A stretch of DNA of 64,000 nucleotides from VRUE01 sp036524775. GTDB taxonomy: Bacteria; Actinomycetota; Thermoleophilia; Solirubrobacterales; 70-9. Under the pieces are notes generated by a model that saw only the letters and a list, made by a program, of their open reading frames with translations, made no database searches and had not been told where the DNA came from. Below, one piece after another: positions 1-9,417 of the stretch. The stretch spans positions 24,643-88,642 of the forward strand of contig DATDBO010000040.1 in the NCBI GenBank assembly GCA_036524775.1. The letters are read 5' to 3'. The first letter of the stretch is position 1; every line of letters begins with the position of its first letter. The position numbers and the translations under genes were made by a program.

Positions 1-2443
1 CCTCGGGGGTGAGCGCTTCGTCGGCGCGGAAGACCGAGGTCGCGCCGTCAGCCGAGAAGCCCTGGACCTCGGGCAGGTATCCGAACTCCTCGATCTGCTC
101 GATCGGCGAGCAGCTGAGCGCGGCGAAGGCACCGGCGTCGTTGTCGCGTCGGTAGAGCTGGTTGTAGCCGCTCGGGGCGCAGGAATCGGGCGGCGCCTCA
201 CCGGCTCTGCTGAGCCAGGAGAGCCAGGCGTGTGAGAGGTCGGGCGAGAAGGCCTTGAAGGGGTTCTCGAGGAACTCCGCCCCTTTGCCCTTGGGCGAGA
301 GCGATTCGCTCTGCCAGCCTTCCGCGGGAGTTCCTCTCTCGTTTCGGGTCGCCAGGTACTGGTTGGTATAGGGGGCTGACTCGGGGTCGGCAAAGGCGCG
401 GTAGGAGGAGAAGGTGAAGCTCTCTCCGTCCACGGAGCTCTGGTCGAGGAAGGTCGGATAGCCAGGGGTGTTGAGCAACGTGAGTACGTCGCCGTTGTTT
501 TTGTCGAGCGGGGAAACCAGCTCGTAGGCGCGGCAGTCGGGCAGCGAGGCGGAGGGGCCGGTGCGGAGGGCCTGGTTAGGGCACGCGGTATCGGCTGTCA
601 CGGGCGGGGCGAAAGTGGTGAAACTTCGCTCCCCGGAGATCACCTCGGGGTGGAAGGGGTTGTCGGCAATCACCCGGTAGTGGTAGGTGGTACCCGGCTT
701 GAGCGAGAGAAGCTGGGTCGAGCGGGCAATCGCCTCCTCGCCTGAGCCGAGGCTGAGCGTGGGGCCGTCTTTGGAGTTCTGGAAGCCGTTTGCCTGGTAA
801 TCGGGGCCCTCTTCGATGTACTGGAAACGGGCGGTTGCGCCAACGCCGAGGGGGTTTGCCTCGACGTGAAGGCGGGCTGAGTCGGTGCCGACCTCGGTCG
901 AGAAGATGCTGCCGAAGAGAATCGGCGGCAGGGTGGTGAATTCTGCTTTCTCGCCTTTGACTTCACCGTCGGCGTTCTCGGCTATCGGGCGGAAGTAGTA
1001 GGTGGTTTCGGGCTCGAGGCAGGTTTCTTCGCTGGGAACCGCGCAGACATTGGTCGCCTCGACCGTGTGGTTTTTGAAGTCCGCTGGCGTGTCGGGGCTG
1101 TTCGGCGTCACCTCGGCGACCGGCTCGAATTCGTCCCCGTTTGCTTCAAAGCTCTCTTTGTCGATGTATTCGAAGCGGGCGTGGGAGGCTTTGCCCTGGG
1201 GGTTGAAGGCGACCCTGAGCGTCGCCTTGACGCTGCCCACCGGGGAGGCCTCCGCCGTGCCGGGGACGAGCAGGGGGCCGGGTGGGGGTTGGGTGACGCG
1301 GAGGAGCTTGCCGTTGTTGATGGCGAGGAGGTCGCCCGAGGCGTCCTGGTGGAAGGCGAGGCTGTCGACGCGGCCCTCCGCTTCAAGCAGAGAGAAGAAG
1401 ACCTTGATCTGGGTGCCGGTCAGATCGTACTTACGGAGGACGTTGCGGATGAGGTCTTCCTTAGTGCCCACAAACAGGTTGTTGGAGGGCTCGAGGGCGA
1501 TGGCGAAGGTGTTGCTGCCCGCGATCCTGCCCCCCTCCGCCCAGCTCGTGACCAGGGTGCCGGTTGGGTCGTATTTGCGCACGCCTGGTTCGAAAGCCGT
1601 GGAGCCAGAGACTGCAATGTAGAAGTCGCCAGCAGGGTCGACGGCGAGGCTCTGAACCCGCCCGACCGTCTCCGGCAGCAGCATCTGCGGGCCGAGCAGG
1701 GTCCCGTCGGGGTTGAATCTCTGGATCCTGGTGTTGAAGCCTTCCGACTCGGCGCTGCCGAGCTTTCTGCTGTCGGCGACGTAGAGGACACCGCCGGGTC
1801 CGACCGCAAGCGGCAGCCCTCTGCCCAGAGTCGAGAAGAAGAAGCCTTCCCGCGCCGGGAACGTTTTCACGCCTGGTTCGCTTTCCACCTCGCTCTCCTC
1901 CCCCGCCCCGCAATTGGCGGGAAGGGTGCAGAGGTTGGCTTTGGTCACCTGGTCGACTTCACCTCCCACCATCCATTCGAAGCCGCCGTCGGCGTCGAAC
2001 TTCTGCACACGGTGGTTTTCGGTTTCGCTGACGTAGACGGAATGGGAGGCGGAGTCGACCGCGACCTGCTCGGGGCGGAGGATCTGGCCCGCGCCTGAGC
2101 CGCCGATGCCTTTGAAGCAGGCCACGCTCGGCGGAGTCGCAGCCGGGCCGCAGGTCTGCGGGGCGGCGGTGCTCCCATCGCGCACCCCCCAGCCGAAGGC
2201 GAAGAGGAACTCGCCCGAGGCTTCGAAGACGTCGATGCGGTTGTTGTTCGCGTCGCCGAGGTAGACGCGGCCGTTTGAAGTGTCGACACCGAGCCCGCGG
2301 GGGTCTTCGTATTGCCCGGCGCCGGAGCCCTGGGAGCCGATGACGAAGTCGGCTGAGGCTGCTGGGACTAAGGCGAGAAGCGCAAGCAGGGCGAGCGCCG
2401 GGATGAGGGCCGCGCGGCGTGTGCGGGTACTCGCCCCCCTCAT
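1..2443 (-). CDS. NHL-repeat giant secreted protein, copy B (3' end outside window)
   Basis: Partial gene: about 814 codons are visible and the reading frame runs open through the window start. The ATG at 2443 begins a signal peptide (MRGASTRTRR, then a hydrophobic Ala/Leu stretch ending VPAASA before DFVIG). NHL-type beta-propeller repeats follow (GQYEDPRGLGVD, GQILRPEQVAVD, GRVQSLAVDPAG), then two fibronectin-III-like segments with the pattern ETTYYFRPIAEN and GTTYHYRVIADN, then the start of a second propeller-like region. It is a close paralogue of the gene at 5277-9290, with long stretches nearly identical, so a tandem duplication is likely. Its ATG overlaps the TGA of the 946-aa gene (ATGA at 2440-2443), so the two should be translationally coupled. 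A surface or extracellular binding role is inferred; no enzymatic motif is visible. Confidence 0.85.
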   Translation of the reverse strand, partial: MRGASTRTRRAALIPALALLALLALVPAASADFVIGSQGSGAGQYEDPRGLGVDTSNGRVYLGDANNNRIDVFEASGEFLFAFGWGVRDGSTAAPQTCGPAATPPSVACFKGIGGSGAGQILRPEQVAVDSASHSVYVSETENHRVQKFDADGGFEWMVGGEVDQVTKANLCTLPANCGAGEESEVESEPGVKTFPAREGFFFSTLGRGLPLAVGPGGVLYVADSRKLGSAESEGFNTRIQRFNPDGTLLGPQMLLPETVGRVQSLAVDPAGDFYIAVSGSTAFEPGVRKYDPTGTLVTSWAEGGRIAGSNTFAIALEPSNNLFVGTKEDLIRNVLRKYDLTGTQIKVFFSLLEAEGRVDSLAFHQDASGDLLAINNGKLLRVTQPPPGPLLVPGTAEASPVGSVKATLRVAFNPQGKASHARFEYIDKESFEANGDEFEPVAEVTPNSPDTPADFKNHTVEATNVCAVPSEETCLEPETTYYFRPIAENADGEVKGEKAEFTTLPPILFGSIFSTEVGTDSARLHVEANPLGVGATARFQYIEEGPDYQANGFQNSKDGPTLSLGSGEEAIARSTQLLSLKPGTTYHYRVIADNPFHPEVISGERSFTTFAPPVTADTACPNQALRTGPSASLPDCRAYELVSPLDKNNGDVLTLLNTPGYPTFLDQSSVDGESFTFSSYRAFADPESAPYTNQYLATRNERGTPAEGWQSESLSPKGKGAEFLENPFKAFSPDLSHAWLSWLSRAGEAPPDSCAPSGYNQLYRRDNDAGAFAALSCSPIEQIEEFGYLPEVQGFSADGATSVFRADEALTPE

Positions 2444-5280
2444 CCAGCCTGCCGCCCGCCCTCGCGCTTCGCCTTGCCACCCTTCCCACAGCCCGCCTGG
2501 ACCACAGGCCGCGCCTTGAAGCGCTTGCCGTTCTGCCCGCCGAAGCGAGCATCTGCGCGGTGCCTGCTGGCGCAGAGGTCGGTCGAGTTGACGATCAGCC
2601 CCTTCTTCGCCCCCTGCATCCGCACCACGACTTTGGTCAGGGGCGCATCGGGGACGTCCTCGAAGGTCGCCCTGATCCCGCCTCCCTTGGAGTCGATCCT
2701 GGCGACCGCTTCGACGTCGATCAAGCCGTGCAGGTCGGCGACGAAGTCAGGCAGGTTGTGGTTGGAGGAGCGCAGGATCACCGGGCCGCTCAGCGGCTGC
2801 TCCAAGAGCGGGCTGTAAGCGGTGGCCTGGCCGTAGGTTGCGCCTGCGGGGCAGCTCTTGGCGGCGAACTGCACCCTGGTGCAGATCGTCCTGACGTGGG
2901 CCTGGTCGAGGAAGGCCGAGCGGGGGAAGCGCAGGACCAGGCCTTTGAGGTTGGCGTCGCCCGCCCTTGGCCTGTAGGTGCCGGTCAGGGCCGGGTGGGC
3001 GCCTCGCTTGGTGCCGCCCTTCAGCTTCAGGGAGAGCCTTGGCTTGAAGCCGAGGCTGGCGCAGTTGGCCGCCTGGAAGCGCGATGCCAGGGAGAGCGGG
3101 GAGTCGTCGTGGGAGCCGAAGACGTCTGCTCCACCGCCCCAGAGGGTCGCTCCGACGGCGAAGGGCTCACACGAGGTCGGGTTGAGGGTGAAGTCGGGCT
3201 TGTCGACATAGACCCTGACGTCGCGGACCTTCAGCGGGATGCCGGCGAGGATGTGGGGGATCGGGTCTGATGAGGAGCCGTCGGCGGTGACTTCCGCCGT
3301 TCTGTGGTCGATCCGCAGGGCCTGGCGGGTGACCACCGCTCCGACGTCGAAGGGGCCCGCGACAGCGGGGACGATCGCGACCACGCTCAGCGGGGCGCCT
3401 TTGTAGGGGCCTGCTAGGTAGATGCGGCCGGGGACGTAGGTCAGGACGGCGCCTACCCCCGCTCCGGCCATCACGCGGCCGATCTGTGAAGAGGCCGGGC
3501 AAGACGGTGAGGCCAGCTCCAGGGCTCCCTCGCCCTCTCCGGTCCTCGTCCTGGCCTGGGCTATTGAGGCCTCTGAGCACTGCGAGGTGCCCGCCAGCTT
3601 GGCGACCATCCCTGGAGGGAGCTTGGCGCTGAACTTGGTCAGGTCCTGATCGCCGTCTCTTCTGGTCAGGCGCATGTAGAAGGGGGAGTGGGAGCCGGCG
3701 TTGTTGTTGTTGGTCCCTGCTTGGAAGCCCGGGGCGAAGGGCGGGGTGCCTCCGGAGGGGCAGGGGGAGGCTCCGGGGCCGGTGATCACCTCGAAGCTCG
3801 AGCTGGTGGTCACAGGGGGACCTCCGGCCCAGGGGGTGAGCACGGCCTTGGCCTCGTGGGTGCCGCAGGCGGGTGGCGACACGAGAGGCGATCTGGCTCC
3901 TTCGCGGAAGTGCAGCCTGAAGGAGGAGAAGGGAAGCTCGGGGATCTCATCGGCGGTGGTGATCAGCTGCCCGGTCACGGGATCGGGCTGCACCTTGATC
4001 GGCTGCTTGACGAGGATGCCGAGCTCGGGGCTCTTGATCACGACGTAGAGGGCAAGCAGGGTGCCGAAGGGGTTGCGGTAGGGCTCGGCGAGGAAGAGGG
4101 AGCCCTTGAGCGTCTGGTCCAAGAGCGGCGTCTCCACCTCGACCGTGCCCAGCTTGGATGCGTCTGGGCAGCCCTCTCCGGGCAGGGCTTTGACGGTTTC
4201 CTCCTGCAGGTCCGCGTTGGTGCAGACCTCGAGGCCCTCGGCAGAGGAGGGGTTGGCGGTCATCCCCACCGGCAGGGTGACGACGGTCTTGCGGATCTCA
4301 GATGCGGCGATCCCCTCGGGGGAGGTCAATCCTTCGTCGTGGACCTCGAGCGAGAAGTCGAGGCCCGAGGGGCTCTCGGCAGCCCTGGTCGTCGGCTTGG
4401 CCTCGATCGAGGGGCTGAAGCCTAGTTTGGTGCAGCCGGTCATCCCGATCGGGTTGGGCGGCAGGGCGTCGTCGTGGGTGAGGACGCTGCCTTTGGCGCT
4501 GTCCCCCTGCCAGGAGAAGACCTCGTAGCTAGTGGCGAGCGGTCCCTGGCAGGAGCGGGGCAGGGTGAGGAGGGGGATGTCGGGGGCGTTGGTCGGGCAG
4601 TTGCCGTAGGAGGGCGGCTTGGGGTAGGGGCCTTCCGGGATCACCGGGGTCCCCCCTCCAATGTTCGAGACGCACTGGCCGCGGAAGGGGTCGTGAGCGG
4701 GGTCTGCGGGGTTGCCCCAGAGGGTCAGGACCGAGGCCAGGACACCGGCCGTCTGTGGGGTGTTGGTGACCCGGGCGATGCCGTTGTATGGGGGACTGTC
4801 GCTCAGGTCGATCTCGATCGTGACCGGGGTGTTGGCGGCGACGAAGCCGAGTTTGAAGAGGACGCCCGGGGGCGGGTCGAGGTTGAAGACGGGTGCGTAG
4901 CTGGTGAGCAGTTCCAACTCGGTCGCCGCGTGGCCGACCGCTGAGCTGTCGGGACAGAACGAGTTGCGCACACCCGGAATCGAAGTGAGGAAGTCGACGG
5001 TCTGACAGCGCGGCACCGCGGTCGGGTCGGCGACGATGCCGGCGATCTGGGCGAAGGCGCCGCTCTTGAATTCGCCGTCGGGAGTAGTGGGGGCGAGCCG
5101 GTTGAAGAAGACCCTGGTCTTCATCTGAAAGGGGTGGGAGCCGGCCTGGGTGACGGGCGAGTCGTCTTGGTTGGTGAAGGTGACGTCGAACTCCTCGAGG
5201 CCGAAGGCGGCCTGGGCGGAGGGAGCAAGGAGGAGCGCGGCAAGGGCCGCGGTGGTGAGTACGTGCATCAGGCGCTTCAT
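2440..5280 (-). CDS. Large secreted Cys-containing repeat protein (946 aa), function unknown
   Basis: Begins with a clear signal peptide (MKRLMHVLTTAALAALLLAP, cleavage near SAQAA). I recognise no enzymatic domain. The sequence repeats a module at least three times: a Cys, 15-25 residues, then CP, a short polar run, (I/L/Y)G, and a beta-rich stretch ending in PL..G.(I/L/V) (around residues 355-430, 570-650 and 825-890). One copy is followed by a DPVTGQL segment and a conserved CGTHEA Cys. The C-terminus is basic. The gene lies between two NHL-repeat paralogues and overlaps both by ATGA (5277-5280 and 2440-2443), so all three should be made together. A secreted, possibly cell-wall or matrix protein is inferred. 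The module pattern recalls secreted proteins common in Solirubrobacterales, from memory rather than a search. Confidence 0.85.
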   Translation of the reverse strand: MKRLMHVLTTAALAALLLAPSAQAAFGLEEFDVTFTNQDDSPVTQAGSHPFQMKTRVFFNRLAPTTPDGEFKSGAFAQIAGIVADPTAVPRCQTVDFLTSIPGVRNSFCPDSSAVGHAATELELLTSYAPVFNLDPPPGVLFKLGFVAANTPVTIEIDLSDSPPYNGIARVTNTPQTAGVLASVLTLWGNPADPAHDPFRGQCVSNIGGGTPVIPEGPYPKPPSYGNCPTNAPDIPLLTLPRSCQGPLATSYEVFSWQGDSAKGSVLTHDDALPPNPIGMTGCTKLGFSPSIEAKPTTRAAESPSGLDFSLEVHDEGLTSPEGIAASEIRKTVVTLPVGMTANPSSAEGLEVCTNADLQEETVKALPGEGCPDASKLGTVEVETPLLDQTLKGSLFLAEPYRNPFGTLLALYVVIKSPELGILVKQPIKVQPDPVTGQLITTADEIPELPFSSFRLHFREGARSPLVSPPACGTHEAKAVLTPWAGGPPVTTSSSFEVITGPGASPCPSGGTPPFAPGFQAGTNNNNAGSHSPFYMRLTRRDGDQDLTKFSAKLPPGMVAKLAGTSQCSEASIAQARTRTGEGEGALELASPSCPASSQIGRVMAGAGVGAVLTYVPGRIYLAGPYKGAPLSVVAIVPAVAGPFDVGAVVTRQALRIDHRTAEVTADGSSSDPIPHILAGIPLKVRDVRVYVDKPDFTLNPTSCEPFAVGATLWGGGADVFGSHDDSPLSLASRFQAANCASLGFKPRLSLKLKGGTKRGAHPALTGTYRPRAGDANLKGLVLRFPRSAFLDQAHVRTICTRVQFAAKSCPAGATYGQATAYSPLLEQPLSGPVILRSSNHNLPDFVADLHGLIDVEAVARIDSKGGGIRATFEDVPDAPLTKVVVRMQGAKKGLIVNSTDLCASRHRADARFGGQNGKRFKARPVVQAGCGKGGKAKREGGRQAG

Positions 5281-8200
5281 CGCTGAAACCTCCGCTCGTG
5301 GTTTGGTCCTCGTGCCCGCTGGCGCTTTGCGCGTTTGCCCTTCCTCGCCACGCAGCGCCCCCGGCGGCGCACTTTGCCTTTGGCGCAGCGGCGGATGGTT
5401 GGAGTGGCCTTGACGTTGCCGTCCCCCTCGAACGCCGCCGAGGCGGGGGTCGCGTCCTCGGGCGCCCTGGGGGCGCCCTGGCAGGCTTCGCCTTCGCAGG
5501 CAGCCGGTGGGCTCGGGGGCGGCGGGAAGCCGCCCTCCACGCGTGCGTCATAGACGTCGATCAGGCCGTAGTCCTGGGGGACGAGGTCCTCGAGGGTGGT
5601 GAAGAAGGCGTCCTCTCCCTCGGTGCTTGCGTCGAGGAAGGTCGAGTCGACGGGACTCTGGCCGGAGGAGATCAGGCGCAGGCATCCTTCTGAGGAATCG
5701 AGGTAGGCGGCGCTTTTGGTGGTGCAGTCGCCGCTCCCGGGTGCCTCCCACTGGTAGACGTCCTGCTTGCCGTTGGTGTCGCCGAGGACAAGGGCCTCGA
5801 AGCTGTTGAAGAAGACGCGCTCGCCGCTGTCGGAGAGGTAGCGCGGCTGGTGCAGCTGGGACTGGTAGCGGGGGACCGAGGCGGCGCCCCAGTACTCCAT
5901 CTCACCGTCGATCCCGTTTTCCAGCTCCTGCCCCGCCGGCCGGGCCCCGCTCGGGTTGCATGAGACGCAGCGGAGCTTTCCGGCGCCGCCTTCTGCCTCT
6001 GCGTCATAGCGGTAGACCTCGGCGTCGCAGATGCCGCCCTCCTCGCCGCAGGGGACGGGGCTGGCGGCGTCGGTGTTGTCATAGCCCGCCACCCGCTCTG
6101 CCAGCTCGGGGCTGTTCGACATGAAGGCGAGCGCCTCGCCGCCGGGGCTGACCCGGGCGGTGCGGAAGATCGGCCCGGTTGAGATCGGCGTGCCGTAGGG
6201 GTTGTTCACGTCGGCGGCGCCCCCCGGAGAGCTCGTCAGCGTCGCGACGAAGCGCGTCTCCCCGTTCTCGGTGAGGTAGACATTGGGCTTGCCCGCCTCG
6301 GCCCCTTCGCTTAAGGCCTGCGCCGAGGCTTTGGTCGAGGCGTAGTAGACGCGCGAGAGGTCCTCGCTGGCGCCGAGGATGCTCTCCACCACCCCTTCGG
6401 CGATCAGCTCTGAGGAGGGGGGCTGCGCTTTTGCGTCGAAGCGGTAGAGGTTGCCCGCCAGCGGGCCCTCCCCCACGATCGTGAAGAGCGCCCCGGTGCC
6501 CTGCGGGTCGCCGAGCTGAAAGCGGGCGGGAGCGGAGCTTACGGTTTCTGAGACGGCGATCGTGCAGGCCCGGGTCGGCTGTTTGCATTTGCCTTCGGGG
6601 TTGAACGTGCTCTGCTCCTGGTCGGCGTTGATCCGCAGATAGAGCGGGCCCACGTTGCCGGCAGTGCTGCGGCTCCAGAAGACCCGCTTGCCGTCTTCTG
6701 AAACCGCGTTCAGGAGGCTGCCGAAGCGGTTGAGGTTGGAGTAGGCGGCGGCGTTGGTGTCGCCAGGGGTGCCCGCCGAGGAGTCTTTGTCGGCGGCCGT
6801 GCCGTCGGGCAGGACGCTCAGCAGGCGCAGCTGGCCAGTCTCGCTCGCAAGATAGAGCTGGTAGATCGGCCGTGGGAAGGGGTTGACGGTGGTCGCAGCG
6901 GAGGCATCGGGGGTGAGCGCCTCGTCGGCGCGGAAGACCGAGAGGCTGCCGTCAGCCGAGAAGCTCTGCACTTCGGGCAGGTATTGGAGGGGGTCTGCGA
7001 CGTGCTCGATCGGCGCGCAGCTGAGCGCGCTGAAGTCATCGCTCGAGTTGTCGCGGCGATAGAGGTTGCGGAAGCCGATCGGGGCGCAGGGGTCGGGCGG
7101 GGATTCGCCCGCCGCGGTGAACCAGGAAAGCCAGCTGACCGAGAGGTCGTCGGTGAAGGCCTTGAAGGGGTTCTCGAGGAACTCGGCGCCCTTGCCCTGG
7201 GGGGAGAGCGACTCGCTTTGCCAGCCCTCTTCGGGGTTGCCCAGCTCGTTGCGGGTCGCCAGGTACTGGTTGACGTAGGGGGCCGACTCTGGGTCGGCAA
7301 AGGAACGGTAGGAGGAGTAGGTGAACGCCTGCCCGTCGCTTGAGCTCTGGTCGAGGAAGGTCGGGAGGTTGAACTGGTTCAGCAAGGTGAGGACGTCGCC
7401 GTTGTTTTTGTCGAGCGGGGAGACCAGCTCGTAGGCGCGGCAGTCAGGCAGCGCTGCCCCGGCGCCGGTGCGGAAGGCCTGGTTGGGGCATTCGGTATCG
7501 CCTGCCGACGGTGGGGCGAAGGTGGTGAAGCTGTGCTCGCCGGAGACGACCTGGGGGTGGAAGGGGTTGTCGGCGATCACCCGGTAGTGGTAGGTGGTGG
7601 CGGGCTCGAGGCCGAGCAGCTGGGTCGAGCGGGGGATCGTCTCCTCGCCCGCTCCGAGGTCGATCGTGGGGCCGTCTTTGGCGTTCAGGAAGCCGTTCGC
7701 CTGATAGTCGGGGCCTTCCTCGATGAACTGGAAGCGGGCGGTTGCGCCCACGCCCAGGGGGTTTGCTTCGACGTGCAGGCGGGCCGAGTCGGTGCCGATC
7801 TCAGTCGAGAAGATCTGGCCCAAGAGGACTGGGGGCAGGGTGGTGAATTCCTCTTTCTCGCCGGTGACGGCGCCGTCGGCGTTCTCGGCGATCGGGCGGA
7901 AGTAGTAGGTCGTTTCGGGCTCGAGGCAGGTCTCTTCGCTGGCGACGACGCAGACGTTGGTCCCCTCGACCGTGTGGATGTCGAAGTCGCCTGGCGTGTC
8001 GGGGCTGTTGGGCGTAACCTCGGAGATCGGCTCGAATTTGTTTTCGTTTGCCTCATAGCTCTCTTTGTCGATGTATTCGAAGCGGGCGTGGGAGGCTTTG
8101 CCCTGAGCGTTGAAGGCGACCCTCAGCGTCGCCTTGACGCTGCCCACCGGGGAGGCTTCCGCCGTGCCAGGTACGAGAAGGGGGCCCGGTGGGGGCTGGG

Positions 8201-9290
8201 TGATGCGGATGAGGTCGCTGCCGTCGGTGGCAAGCAGGTCGCCTGAGGCGTCCTGGTAGAAGGCGAGGCCGTCGACGAAAGATTTCAGCGGCGGGAAGAA
8301 GAGCTTGGTCTGGGCCCCAGCTGAGTTGTACTCGTGGAGCACATAGCGGCTTTTTTCTTCGACACCGAGGAAGAGGTCGTTGCTGGGCTCGAGGGCGACG
8401 GCGGTGATGTTGCCGGGAATCCTGCCCCCCTCCGCCCAACTCGTGACCAGAGTGCCGGCTGGGTCGTACTTGCGCACGCCGCTTTCCAGGTCTGAGCGAT
8501 CGGTTGCAACGTAGAAGTGGCCGGCCGGGTCGACGGCGAGGCTCTGAACCCGCCCGACCGTCTCCGGCAGCAGCATCTGCGGGCCGAGCTGGGTTCCGTC
8601 GGGTTTGAGCTTCTGGATCCTGGTGTTGAAGCCTTCCGACTCGGCGGCTCCGAGCCTTCTGCTGTCGGCGACGTAGAGGGTGCCGCCGGGGCCGACCGCG
8701 AGCGGTAGGCCTCCCAGCGTCGAGAAGAAGAACCCTTCCTGCGCCGCCGCGGCGCTCGTCTCTTTCCCCGCCCCGCAATTGGCGGGAACGGTGCAGCGGT
8801 TGGCTTTGGTCACCTGATCCACTTCGCCTCCAACCATCCACTCGAAGCCGCCATCGGCGTCGAACTTCTGCACGCGGTTGTTGAAGGTTTCGCTGACGTA
8901 GACCGCGTGGAAGGTGGAGTCGACCGCGACCTGCTCGGGGCGGAGGATCTGGCCTGCGCCGGATCCGGGAATGCCTTTGAAGCAGGCGAGGCTCGGCGGG
9001 GTGGCGGCGGGGCCGCAGGTCTGGGGGGCGGCGGTGCTCCCGTCGCGGACCCCCCAGCCGAAGGCGAAGAGGAACTCGCCCGAGGCTTTGAAGACGTCGA
9101 TGCGGTTGTTGGCGGCGTCGGCGAGGTAGACGCGGCCGTTTGAGCTGTCGACTCCCAGCCCCCGCGGGTTCTCGTACTGCCCGGCGCCGGAGCCCTCAGA
9201 GCCGATGACGAAGTCGGCGGAAGCTGCGGGAGCGAAGGCGAAGAGCGCGAGAACCGTAAGTGCTGCGAGGAGCGGCGTGCGATGTCTCAT
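5277..9290 (-). CDS. NHL-repeat giant secreted protein, copy A (1337 aa)
   Basis: Signal peptide at residues 1-26 (hydrophobic core LLAALTVLALFAF, then ASADF). Residues about 27-370 carry NHL propeller repeats (PRGLGVDSSNGRVYLAD, RPEQVAVD, RVQSLAVDPAGHFYVA). Residues about 385-590 hold two Fn3-like modules. Residues about 600-1260 look like a second beta-propeller (many FRTARVSPGGEALAFMSN, YLSDSGERVFFNS and FSADGSLSVFRA-type strands, as in PD40/TolB-like repeats). The C-terminus is a Cys-containing Arg/Lys tail (CAKGKVRRRGRCVARKGKRA) that could anchor the protein to anionic wall polymers. It is first in an operon with the 946-aa protein and NHL copy B, joined by ATGA overlaps. The ATG at 9290 has a GGAG element about 10 nt upstream. 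An extracellular adhesin or structural role is inferred. Confidence 0.9.
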   Translation of the reverse strand: MRHRTPLLAALTVLALFAFAPAASADFVIGSEGSGAGQYENPRGLGVDSSNGRVYLADAANNRIDVFKASGEFLFAFGWGVRDGSTAAPQTCGPAATPPSLACFKGIPGSGAGQILRPEQVAVDSTFHAVYVSETFNNRVQKFDADGGFEWMVGGEVDQVTKANRCTVPANCGAGKETSAAAAQEGFFFSTLGGLPLAVGPGGTLYVADSRRLGAAESEGFNTRIQKLKPDGTQLGPQMLLPETVGRVQSLAVDPAGHFYVATDRSDLESGVRKYDPAGTLVTSWAEGGRIPGNITAVALEPSNDLFLGVEEKSRYVLHEYNSAGAQTKLFFPPLKSFVDGLAFYQDASGDLLATDGSDLIRITQPPPGPLLVPGTAEASPVGSVKATLRVAFNAQGKASHARFEYIDKESYEANENKFEPISEVTPNSPDTPGDFDIHTVEGTNVCVVASEETCLEPETTYYFRPIAENADGAVTGEKEEFTTLPPVLLGQIFSTEIGTDSARLHVEANPLGVGATARFQFIEEGPDYQANGFLNAKDGPTIDLGAGEETIPRSTQLLGLEPATTYHYRVIADNPFHPQVVSGEHSFTTFAPPSAGDTECPNQAFRTGAGAALPDCRAYELVSPLDKNNGDVLTLLNQFNLPTFLDQSSSDGQAFTYSSYRSFADPESAPYVNQYLATRNELGNPEEGWQSESLSPQGKGAEFLENPFKAFTDDLSVSWLSWFTAAGESPPDPCAPIGFRNLYRRDNSSDDFSALSCAPIEHVADPLQYLPEVQSFSADGSLSVFRADEALTPDASAATTVNPFPRPIYQLYLASETGQLRLLSVLPDGTAADKDSSAGTPGDTNAAAYSNLNRFGSLLNAVSEDGKRVFWSRSTAGNVGPLYLRINADQEQSTFNPEGKCKQPTRACTIAVSETVSSAPARFQLGDPQGTGALFTIVGEGPLAGNLYRFDAKAQPPSSELIAEGVVESILGASEDLSRVYYASTKASAQALSEGAEAGKPNVYLTENGETRFVATLTSSPGGAADVNNPYGTPISTGPIFRTARVSPGGEALAFMSNSPELAERVAGYDNTDAASPVPCGEEGGICDAEVYRYDAEAEGGAGKLRCVSCNPSGARPAGQELENGIDGEMEYWGAASVPRYQSQLHQPRYLSDSGERVFFNSFEALVLGDTNGKQDVYQWEAPGSGDCTTKSAAYLDSSEGCLRLISSGQSPVDSTFLDASTEGEDAFFTTLEDLVPQDYGLIDVYDARVEGGFPPPPSPPAACEGEACQGAPRAPEDATPASAAFEGDGNVKATPTIRRCAKGKVRRRGRCVARKGKRAKRQRARGPNHERRFQR

Positions 9291-9368
9291 CTGTGTGTTC
9301 TCCGTAGCTCCCAGATACTTCTGTGGGTGGATGTGTGCGTCACGTTCGAGTGTGGTGTGGTGTGGTCA

Positions 9369-9401
9369 CCGACCCCGGGTGGCCAGGCCACCCGGGGTCG
9401 G
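9369..9401 (-). terminator. Hairpin with 16-bp perfect stem downstream of collagen-like gene
   Basis: Positions 9369-9384 and 9386-9401 are perfect reverse complements around one base, so the RNA would form a very stable GC-rich hairpin. It lies 17 bases beyond the stop of the collagen-like gene and upstream of the NHL operon. No U-tract follows on the minus strand; the flank is a CA-rich repeat instead. It may therefore stop transcription without a U-tract or act as an mRNA-stability element. Confidence 0.6.
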
Positions 9402-9417
9402 CTTCAGATCTCCGTCC

